Below are positions 55,213-64,000 of a stretch of DNA of 64,000 nucleotides, piece by piece. The notes beneath the pieces are model-generated. The model had not been told where the DNA came from. It made no database searches and saw only the letters and a program-made list of their open reading frames with translations. How positions within the stretch are numbered: position 1 is the stretch's first letter; each line of letters begins with the position of its first letter. Source of the DNA: Ryuthela nishihirai (taxonomy: Eukaryota; Arthropoda; Arachnida; Araneae; Heptathelidae); the NCBI GenBank assembly GCA_038380435.1, contig JAWZYU010000001.1:14302001-14366000 (forward strand), written 5' to 3'. The translations under genes were made by a program, and so were the position numbers.

Positions 55213-56338
55213 AACAAACATTTTTGGTAATAAATATGAAACATATTAATTTCAATATCCTGGTAGAAACTACCATTCAGCTGTATTGATGAAGGTATTA
55301 CACGAAATGCTTACATAGCCAATGAATTATAGTTGCTTTGATAAATTACTTAGATAAAGCAGTAGGCGTTTCTACCTGCATGTATTCATTAAGCATCATA
55401 CAATTGAATAATAATTTATCTTCTCTTCCATTGCATTTAGATATCAGGTGACAACTTCATGCGAAAACCCAATACACCGATATATGCAACAACGCACAAT
55501 ACAAATTCTATATAAAGGAGGAATTTCCGTCCTCCTAATTCCTTTTAGCCGCAAACAGAAGGCGTTACAGAAGAAAGAGCATTTGCGTTTTCTTCCACAT
55601 TTTCATTTTATTCTTTTTTCTTCATCAGGCAACAAGCATCTGGAGAAACCCAGCTCCTGCAGGGCTCGCTATTTAACACGCACGAGCAAGAAAAATAAAC
55701 CAAACGGAAGATAAAAAAAATGCCCCTTGGAATGAAGATTCGTGTCAGTGCTGAGACCTTTCTTTGTTTTCTTCCAATGAGTGTAAATAACAGATGCAGA
55801 GTTTCAGGTAATGGATTAGCACTTAAACTGCAATTATCTCGGTCACGCACACATTTGTTTCCATCTCTTACTCGCAGTGAGGAAGAACCGTAACAACGGG
55901 CACGAGGGCCACGTGACAGCAAATACCACTCACTGCGAATGCTTCCACGCTTCCCTTGAATTGTGTCTGCAAGCGCAGCACGTGTAACAGATTGCTACTT
56001 TTTCAGGAGCCGGTGAAGAGACGCAATAGCAGAAGCCGGGTGGAATTACTCGGGCAGGGGAATGTGCGTGACATATTTCGGGGGAAATTAAATCAATTTC
56101 AAGGGAAATTAAAATTTTGGGGAAACTCTTGCCATGTGAATTGCCACGTGATGGACGTGGAACTGCTTTTATGCATGAGACGAGCGGAACAGAAATACTT
56201 TTGTCACAGCAGTCGAGCCTTTTGAAATCACTCTTGCAAACAACTTTTTAGCACCAGTGGCCCAGGGCTACTCGCTGTTTTTAAAGAATCACAGTATTTC
56301 GATGCTTCATTATCAAGAAAAGTTTGGGAAGAGACTGT
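55213..56338. other. Unassigned stretch
   Basis: AT-rich at first, then mixed. Between 55840 and 56220 composition is GC-richer with CCACGTGAC (55909) and CCACGTGAT (56143) E-boxes. Frames of 80-104 codons lack motifs. Confidence 0.35.
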
Positions 56339-56751
56339 CAAGTTTCGATTGGTTGGGTTGGGTTGTTTACCTCTGAGCGGCACTTTTTTGCACACCATGG
56401 GCTAAACGGCCAGGTCACATGGACCCCGAAGGCTCAGAGAAGGTTGGGGGAGGGGACCCACTGGAACAGCTGTTGGAAGACAGATGGTAGCCTCCCGTCA
56501 AGGCCATCCAGCGTGTTCTTTAACTGCACAGGGTATGGCTCTCCCGCACACGGGGCCACGGCTTAACGTCCCATCCGACGGACAGCGGACTTTCCAAGCC
56601 CATCGGTGTCCCCTACTGACCGTGGGCAAGGCGGGGAATTTTGCGGAGATAAATCTCAACGCTGACCCAGCTGGGACTCCAACCTGGGAACTACAGATTA
56701 CGAGCCTGGCGCGCTACCGACTGAGCCAACCCCGCCCCCAAGTTTCGATTG
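56339..56751 (-). mobile_element. SINE family 1, full copy with 13-bp TSD
   Basis: Body 56352-56738, flanked by CAAGTTTCGATTG at 56339-56351 and 56739-56751. Differences from other copies include one missing base in TTTTACC and one in AACGTGC. Box B has GGTTGGAGTCC in place of GGTTCGAGTCC. Confidence 0.93.
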
Positions 56752-57278
56752 TGAAAGCAAATTTGCAATTGCATGCATGCAACAAAATAAAAGCGATTAG
56801 CACCAACTTTTTATTCTACACTCAAAGGAAAAACCTAAATTAACAAAAGTGCCTTTTGTCATTTCATTAACATCGTTGCAAATTTGTTTTTACGCAATCG
56901 GCTACATTTGCGTTGTTATTTGATGTACATTATCAAATTAATATTACCTGCTTTAAATCCTAAGCACCTAACTGATGTAACGGTAAACGAAATGAGATCA
57001 GAACTTTTCGTTTCTAGTGAAAAAATATGGAGAAATTACAATCTGATCTTGTACATTTGACAATTCTTTTCTGCTAGTGTTTCTCACCATTTTTGAAAAA
57101 TGCATTCTTTTCCCCAAAGCAAAAACATATTCATATTTATCGGAATGTTCTCACACTACTTTCAACAATTTGTAATCTGTGGGAATTCGAGTGATGCTGA
57201 ATTCCAAAATGTTTGTTTGTAAAAGTATTAGTGCACATAATTACTCAAACTTTTGCGTATTTATACATTTTCTATTTT
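56752..57278. other. No recognised features
   Basis: AT-rich, no motif. Confidence 0.5.
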
Positions 57279-57634
57279 ATTTAATTCAGCCCCTTCCAAC
57301 TCGTGGCTCATGAGTCGCGTACTGCTCATTACTAGGGAACAGGCAGCTCAAAGCAATCAACATAGTGAATCTGGCACAATTCAAATTTTTAGCCCAAACA
57401 TTTTTAGGTGCATAAAATTTTTGCCAATTCATCGTTTTTCATTAAAAATGAATATTTTCTTTTTTCAATCAAGATATTTTATTGATTCCTAAAAAAAATA
57501 GTTTTTTTCGAACTCATTAGAAATGTATGTTTTCGTTTTTAAGTAGAAAGGTTTCCCTGCAGCTGTTTAAGAATATAAGTTTGTTTCACTAGTGGCTCTT
57601 CACCAAGATTAGGTTGGACAGGCCTGATTTAAAT
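57279..57634. mobile_element. hAT-like MITE with 8-bp TSD
   Basis: The element 57287-57626 (340 bp) starts CAGCCCCTTCCAACTCGTGG and on the minus strand reads CAGGCCTGTCCAACCTAATC. Flanks ATTTAATT (57279-57286) and ATTTAAAT (57627-57634) agree at 7 of 8 positions. GTGGCTCATGAG and GAGCCACTAG lie near the ends as inverted subterminal motifs. A diverged copy is at 46.4-46.8 kb. Confidence 0.82.
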
Positions 57635-58030
57635 CCTAATATACGTTTTAGTGAAGTGTACAATTAGTTCTTTCAGCTTGTTCTCCTGATGTTCGTTGAA
57701 TGTGAAAAAAGTGAACTCTCTGATTCATCCTTTTGGATTTTCGCTTTTTTTTTTCTTTCATTTGTTTGTCTTTGTATTTGTTCCTCGTTAACTCTAGATC
57801 ACATGGACCATTCTCCTTTTCAATACATGAACTACTAATTTGACCATACCCTGCTAATTCAAAAAGTGAACTCAGTTCACTTCTGAAAGCAAACTTAAGT
57901 TCAATAACCTCTGGTGAATATGAAGTACTCGTTTTTTAAAAAACAAAACATTTTCTCAATTTCAGTATTCTTGGATTCATTTTGTAATGTTATTCCATAT
58001 TTGTGGTTTTATGTTGAATTCATTTTCCAT
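57635..58030. other. No recognised features
   Basis: AT-rich sequence without motifs. Confidence 0.5.
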
Positions 58031-58033
58031 ATT

Positions 58034-58200
58034 TTCCTTCTTGTGACCCGAGTTTGAATCCCGGAAAAGTAATAGACGTTTTCTTTACTGTGTTGCGTTT
58101 TTGTTTAAGTCTATTTTTCCTCACAGACCTCTTCTATGGTATATTTATACATGGATTAACGGTTTCTATCAGGCCCCATGGTAAATATCTACTTGAGGGA
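58034..58200 (+). mobile_element. SINE family 2, decayed copy
   Basis: GACCCGAGTTTGAATCCCGG resembles the box B region, followed by TCACAGACCTCTTCTATGGT...ATCAGGCCCCATGG and CTACTTGAGGG in the same order as in the family 2 body. Box A is gone. Confidence 0.45.
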
Positions 58201-58576
58201 TGATTTGTTTATTCATGTTTTACATGTTGTTCATCTAGAACTTCTTCATGAACCAAAAGTTTTATCTTTTAATCATAAGTACTAATAACTCTGTAATTAT
58301 CAAAAGATCTGCAATCATCTTTCTCGAAGAAAAGAATGATTATATCTTTAATGAAATATATGGGAACAATATAATTGTGCATGGAAAATATTCATCATTC
58401 CTGTGTAATCAGAATGAAGCCCAGATTTCCTTGTTTCAGCAGTCTCCTGGGATAACTATCCCTTCACCTACATCAGTCCATGGTGAATGGGTGTAGCTTT
58501 AACTCAGGAATCGCCAAAGCAATTTCTGATCATGATATAAATGTCAACGCTAAAGCTAGTACCACATTTACCGGAC

Positions 58577-58862
58577 CCGGGTGGCTCAATCGGTAGCGCG
58601 ACAGGCTCGTAATCTGCAGTTTCCAGGTTTTCATCTCCTCGAAACTACCTATCCTGCCCTCAGGTCAAGGGTAGACACCGATGGGCTTGTGTAGGAGAGT
58701 TCATATCCTTTGCAATTTAAAGAACACGCTAGACGGCCTAGAGGGAAGGATACCATCTGTCTCCTAACAGCTGTCGAACTTTCTCTGAGCACTCGAGATC
58801 CTTGTGGCCTTTGACCATTTAGCCAGGTGTGCAAAAAAAGTGCCGCTCAGCAGTAAAACAAC
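58577..58862 (+). mobile_element. SINE family 1, shortened variant
   Basis: Head CCCGGGTGGCTCAATCGGTA with box A intact and AATCTGCAGTTTCCAGG. Box B is damaged by a deletion, and the body lacks about 90 bases around the GTTGAGATTTATCTC and GGCCGCCGTCC blocks. The 3' end GTGCCGCTCAGCAGTAAAAC is clear. Confidence 0.85.
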
Positions 58863-59999
58863 TTGCATTTACTTTTATTCCAAATAAAGGGAGCAGAGCT
58901 TTTCACATTATTCAGAGCATTGTTAAACATTCTCTCTACTTATTATGAGAAACTTTTAACCTTTGATATCTTTCTATCTTTATCCCTGTAGTTGTAAACT
59001 TTATTCTTGTAGACTATTCCCATTATTAATCCATACGAAGCTTTTCAGTGATGCCTAAAATGTCTATTACGATCGCCATAATGTGTAAGTATCAGTAGTA
59101 GGTGGATTCAGTTCATCTCTGCACTCCTTTCTATCATGAATAAGATGCATTTCCTCATATGACCCTGTCTCTCATGATACTTTTTTTTTAAAAAGAATAT
59201 CATTGTTGGGTCAAAGCATAGAGTGATTAAAATGATTCCATTTTCCTCAACCTTTGACATGAAGATTAAAGGTAATATCTTTGTCTATTTCAGAGTTCGG
59301 TATTAAAGTATTTTATTCTCTATTCGTTTGTTTCGTTTGTTTCGTCTCGTTTTGTAAGACACTTTTAACAAAGTATTGATCAGACCAAATTCCATTTCCC
59401 TCATTCGGGAGTTCTTCGTAACCGACAAAAAAAACAAAAAATAATAATTTTGTGTAAAGAAATAAATTCTTTAAAAAAGAAATTGCCGTCCCAAAAAGAG
59501 GTTGCCGTATACACGTAAAAATCAGCACTGGTACATATGGTAACACGACGATAAGATATAGTTACGGAACACCAGAAAGCTTGGCTATATTACAATAATA
59601 ATGTTGGTTCTATTAAGATATCTTTGTTTATAGGTATGTGCTTCAAGCCTGTGTAGTGGCAGATTTTGGAAAGCATCAGTGTTAAGATGCTGATTTTTGG
59701 ATCTATTGCTTTACAATTTGGAACAGATTGGACCATTGTTTTCAGATTTTCGAAAGCACTTACATGTTAGAGTCCAGCGATGATTTTTCCCGGGAATATG
59801 CTGCCAAAGAGTTTACAGCGTGGTTTCGATTTTCACCCGTGTTACATTAAAAATTTAAAGTTTGTGCTTAGAACCCGATTTCGAACATCCATAAATTTTA
59901 TTCTCCATTTTTACTACTCGCAACGCAATCACACATTAACATTAAATAAAGGCAAGACCCAAATGCTCCGCAATACATTGACTGCACTACATCTATAGG
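58863..59999. other. No recognised features
   Basis: AT-rich sequence; includes a small GTTTC repeat near 59322-59345. Frames lack motifs. Confidence 0.5.
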
Positions 60000-60660
60000 G
60001 AGAATGCCTGAAAACACCATTACCTACGCCGGGGCAAGACAGTGCCACATGGACACAGCTCATCCACGGCTATCTATGGCGAGCAATCCTACAGAAGGAA
60101 GGCTCATCCATCAGTCAAAACCTAAATTTAATCTGTTCCCCGGTTAGCCACAAAGATGGTATATAGAACCAAATTGACTCGGCTCCCGGGGTGGAGACTC
60201 TTAGTCTGGCTTTTCCATCGATAAGCCTTGTCAACCAGTTAATGCTTCCAGTCGCAAACCTTCAACTTCGTTCTCTCCATAGTGCTACGCAACAGCTGCC
60301 CCCCAGAAGCAGTCTGTACCCCAACTTTGTTGGAGCTGCACCGATGAGTCCCACTGGACCGGTGCCCCCCTAACACAGTCCGCAGAGCCCTCACCAGTTG
60401 GGGTTGTGAACCTTCAACTTCCCTGAGTCAGGTCAGTAAGCCCACTAGTCTGGAGGCTCTCTTATCAGTCCGCAGGCCCCCAACCAGCTTTGCTACCAAA
60501 GGCCATATCCCATCGCGCAAATGAGGAAACAACGGGCCGTGACCCTACTTCACAGAGGCACCATTCAGCCCCCCCCCCCCCCACCACCACCACGTCAAGG
60601 TGGTCCCGTATCGGGGGGAGGGGACGCAATCACACAGCGCAATCCGTAGATTGCATTAAA
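60000..60660. repeat. GC-rich dispersed repeat region, unassigned
   Basis: 60031-60122 is related to 28234-28319. The rest (60180-60650) is CG- and CC-rich, with a run of 14 C at 60570-60583 followed by ACC repeats. No protein motif is visible on either strand. It may be the 5' part of a retroelement. Confidence 0.4.
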
Positions 60661-61080
60661 ATTCATGTCCATATTTATGACAAAAATTGGTTTGAGTCTA
60701 AAATCACTTTCCTTTTCCCCATGCTGGCACCAACCAGGAGAAGTGTTGATGTTTCATACCGAAAAGTTTCATAAACTAAAATGTTACGTTCCTGAGTAAA
60801 GTGAAAAAGTAAATAAAAATGATTCTAAATCTATCATTATTATCCACATTATTTTACATGAAGAATAATTTCGGTCTTTTGGACTCTTAGTGTTCTCTGA
60901 CTTAGAAGATGAACGGAGATTCTCTTCAGTGAAGAAAAGAGCACAAATAAATAGCTGCAGAACATTCTTTCTGATCAAAGAGCGAAACTGAGCTGACTGA
61001 CTCAGTAGGATTAAGAACATAACTTTAAACGAGACCACGTTAACCCCAGGCATATTATACATATTTATAATTAATGATAT
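60661..61080. other. No recognised features
   Basis: AT-rich; the 92-codon minus frame at 60784-61062 has no motif. Confidence 0.5.
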
Positions 61081-61089
61081 AAATAAAAT

Positions 61090-61284
61090 AAATACCCCCT
61101 CAAGCAGCTGCTTGCCACAGAGGTCTGACAGGAGCCTGTCAGTTTATATGCCATAGTAGAAGATCTGAGAGGATGGCAGGCCCTCAGCAGAAAACAACAC
61201 GAACATCCATGCCTTACCCGGGGCTCGAACCCAGGTCCCGTAGATCAGTAGCCAAGCACGCTAACCACTCGGCCACGGGACGGC
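61090..61284 (-). mobile_element. SINE family 2, well-preserved copy
   Basis: On the minus strand the head reads GCCGTCCCGTGGCCGAGTGG...CTACTGATCTACGGGACCTG, box B GGTTCGAGCCCCGGG, then AAGGCATGG. This is the cleanest view of the parent tRNA-like sequence. The tail is GAGGGGGTATTTATTTTA. Confidence 0.85.
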
Positions 61285-61299
61285 TGATGTGCCACTTAA

Positions 61300-61620
61300 A
61301 TTGTTGGAGAGAAGATTGCCTTGTAATCGGAAGTACCCAGGATTGAGTCTCACCTGCACAAGGGTTGAGATTTATCTCATATAACCTCCAGAAAAAAATC
61401 GGATGTATCCAGGATTGAGTTTCACCTGCACAAGGGTTGAGATTTATCTCATATAACCTCCAGAAAAAACCTCTGCTGTCCTTGGTCAGAAAGGGAACAC
61501 CGACGGGGCTGGGAATGGTAGCCATCCATCGGATGGAAGGTTAAGCCAGGACACCGAGTACAGGACAGCCTGTGCTCGTTACCGATCAAACTGGACGTCC
61601 ATAATCCCTCAACGGTCAGA
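61300..61620 (+). mobile_element. SINE family 1, old copy with internal duplication
   Basis: CCTTGTAATCGGAAGTACCC, GTTGAGATTTATCTC and CACCGACGGGGCTGGGAATG place it in family 1. A segment of about 69 bases (TACCCAGGATTGAGT... to ...CCTCCAGAAAAAA) is duplicated in tandem at about 61332-61400 and 61401-61469. Confidence 0.75.
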
Positions 61621-63262
61621 AATAAGACCCCTGTTATATTAACTTTAATTTTACTCGAAATTACCTCCAGATCGTATTCCAAGTATAGCAGGCCTGTCCT
61701 GAAACACATTACATTTTCCTTCGATGATATTTGACCGATAAATTTTGAAGTTCGAATACTTATAATAACATGGGCTAACTATGACGTAAAAGACGGCATA
61801 ATACCTTTTATTACTAATTCTGAGGTAATTTTTTAAATTCAAACTTTTGACCTTTATGGCAGAAAAAAAAATAAAGCCGAACTCTTTTGTTGGAAGGCAA
61901 AGAACTCAAAATAACTTCACTTGAGCTTTCATTTTCTCAGAATTCGACAAAACGACATAAAAAGTCCGTATCCATTTTTAAAATGCAATCTTTTCAAGTC
62001 TGCCACAAAACACACACACAAAAAAATCGGATCCATGAGTGCAAGAGATGCGATGGGAAATAAAAAGGGAGAAACCATGTGCAGTAGAGAGAGAGGGAAT
62101 GGCGAAAGAGCACACTTTGGGAATGATCTGGTTGCTAGGATTTCCTCTTTCTCCTCCCCTCGGCTTTCAGCTCTTTAATCCAACTGTTTACTTTCCCTAA
62201 CTAAGTGCTTTAGTTCCTGCTCCTTCGTGATCTTCAACCTAAGCTCTTTCTTGAAAAGCGATTTATTCTTTTATTTTCCATCCCAAGGACAAAATAACAG
62301 CCTTTTATAAACTCTGAGTAAAATAATAATTGGAATATGTGCATATATATACAGAAAGAGAGAGAGATAAATCTCCAGTAAATTATGCTTTAAAAAGTTT
62401 TAAAAGTAAAAGAAGTTTTTGGAAGAAAAAAACAAATTCCTATTTTTTTGTGCTTCATCTTTTTATTTGTTATGCAAACCTGAACTAAAGAAAATGATTG
62501 GTGTTTACGAATGAAAGCCTTTAGTGTAATTATTTTCTCTCCTTGGCGTTGTTCTACTGTTCTACGAAGACAGAAAACTGAAAAAAAAAACATTCTATAT
62601 TTGCATATTTTTTTTATAATGCCTTCGAGTAAATTATTGCTAATTGGAAACAACTCTTAAGTTTAAATAATTCATATTTAGTAATAACCTTGCTTTCACC
62701 TTCCTTTATACTTCCGTGTTCATTTCGCTGATGCTAAACAAAAAGTTTTTCGATTGCCTAAAAAGCTTGTCCATTATCAACAACAAGTTCAAGTTATCCT
62801 CATCAAGACAGTTTTAGTATTGAAAGAGAGAGTTGCCGGTATATTTTGATACTGCCATTTCTAGAAACGTTCTTTCTCTTTTTTTCTATTCATCTAAGAA
62901 TTGGAATCTCACATTGGCTTTTCGTATCGAGATAATATTTATAAAAAGGCTAAAAAGAAGTTCTTCTGTGTCTTTTATTTCAAATAAGAAATAGAGAATT
63001 AAAATAATCACGTAATGTACTTGGTTAGTAATACAGATGGTTTACCAATTGTTTGGAAATTATTTTGATAACATAAAACGAATTTATGATTATTAAGAAT
63101 GGACTGCGTACAGTGGAATTTTAATTTTCTAGGGATCCCTTAAATCCACACCAGCTCTCTATCGTATATTAAAAGTTTGATTTCGAACAACATCTTATAG
63201 AAACTGTTGAATATTAGTTGTTAATGTAAGAACGTCTTTAAATCAATTAAGTTATTGTAGTA
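61621..63262. other. No recognised features
   Basis: AT-rich; a short AC run (62010-62021) and a GA run (62355-62367). No motif-bearing frames. Confidence 0.5.
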
Positions 63263-63263
63263 G

Positions 63264-63405
63264 GAGCTGGGGTGCTCAATCGGTAGCGCACCAGGTTGGT
63301 AATCTGCAGTTCTCAAGTTCGAGTCCTGTCTGGGTCAGTGATGAGATTTATCTCCGCAAATCTCCCCGCCCTCAGTCACTAGGGGACACCGATGGGCTTG
63401 GATTA
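63264..63405 (+). mobile_element. SINE family 1, 3'-truncated copy
   Basis: GGGGTGCTCAATCGGTAGCG with box A, box B as AGTTCGAGTCCTG, then GTTTATCTCCGCAAATCTCC-like sequence up to CACCGATGGGCTTGG, where it stops. Confidence 0.88.
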
Positions 63406-63623
63406 ATGAAACGTTTTTTTTTTTGTGTTGTACAGGTACTAATGAAATATTACTACTTGCATTTTTCCGATCATCATTAGTTCTAATTTCGACTATTAGA
63501 TGGTGCTGAGGATGCAACATGAAAAACTTCATTCTCTTTGAAAAAGATATTCTCCAGTTGAAATAGAAAACAATGTTTTGCCATATTCACAGAAGGGGAT
63601 ATGTTATCCTCCTAATTGATGCG

Positions 63624-64000
63624 CTGGGTTGTTTTACCTGTTAGAAGCATTTTACTTTTGCGCACAATGGGCTCTATGGTTATATATCACAAGGACCACA
63701 AGGGCTCAGATAATGTTGGTGAAAGGGCTTTGTTTCTGTTAGGAGACAGATGAAAGGCTCCAGCCAAGGTCATCAATCGTGTTAATCAACGGCACGGAGT
63801 ATGGTGCACCTGCACACTGAGCGATACTTTAATGTCTTATCAGACGGACGGTGGCCTTTCCAAGCCAATCAGCTTCCACCTTCCCACTGGCGGCTGAACG
63901 AGAATTAGCGGATAGAATTTTCAGCGCAGGAATAATTGGGACTGAAACCTGGGAACTGCAGATTACAAGCTTGGCGCGCTACCAACTGGGCAACCACTCG
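63624..64000 (-). mobile_element. SINE family 1, diverged copy at window end
   Basis: GCTGGGTTGTTTTACCTG, GCGCACAATGGGCTCTATGG, GACGGACGGTGGCCTTTCCA and finally CTTGGCGCGCTACCAACTGG. Nearly full length but with many changes. The window ends in its tRNA-like head. Confidence 0.85.

Overview
The window reads as non-genic DNA of an animal nuclear genome, most likely an arthropod and probably a chelicerate such as an orb-weaving spider. That guess rests on the mix of elements: an R1/I-type LINE with RNase H, an RTE-type endonuclease remnant, many Tc1/mariner relics, a DUF4817 mariner, and abundant tRNA-derived SINEs. Base composition is AT-rich with short GC-rich islands. No intact conserved host gene, rRNA or functional tRNA is visible. 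Nearly all recognisable coding sequence is transposase or reverse transcriptase debris with stops and frameshifts.

Layout. 1-2550: 3' half of a broken LINE whose RT motif B has been amplified into a tandem repeat. 2690-3222: antisense RTE endonuclease relic. 4115-5370: Tc1 relic split by a SINE. 7324-7892: mariner deletion derivative with 86-bp inverted repeats. 8157-9757: near-complete Tc1 element with a rearranged 3' end. 11589-12320: Tigger/pogo relic. 13937-18003: ends of a possible 4-kb PIF/Harbinger-like element that encloses a 49-bp TTAA-flanked foldback, two SINEs, a hAT-like element and a 47-bp palindrome. 18472-19383: deleted Tc1 element. 20.7-23.8 kb: SINEs and a Tigger-like MITE. 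24.06-25.14 kb: GC-rich island ending in a possible splice donor. 26-32 kb: a family of roughly 215-260-bp foldback MITEs and a Tc1 relic. 34.1-34.5 kb: second promoter-like island. 37.0-38.6 kb: Tc1 relic holding a SINE nested in a SINE. 40.88-42.96 kb: 48-bp minisatellite of about 43 units. 45.3-48.3 kb: hAT MITEs, Tc1 relic, GC-rich palindrome. 51.4-55.2 kb: three different Tc1 elements lined up inside one TATG microsatellite. 56-64 kb: SINEs, a hAT MITE and dispersed repeats.

The dominant family is a 380-390-bp SINE whose head resembles elongator tRNA-Met. It has ten full or near-full copies and seven decayed or partial ones. Its target-site duplications are almost always 12-13 bp and its 3' tails are short repeats (CAACC, AATCC or CCAA types). 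A second SINE family has a class II-type (Ser/Leu-like) head and a third has a weaker tRNA-like head.

The most interesting structures are the three-transposon stack in a microsatellite, the constant-length SINE duplications, the nested SINE with both duplications readable, the 48-bp minisatellite with a hypervariable position, the tandem amplification of an RT catalytic motif, and several near-perfect palindromes. I found no convincing new protein-coding system. All family assignments come from reading motifs by eye, without database searches.
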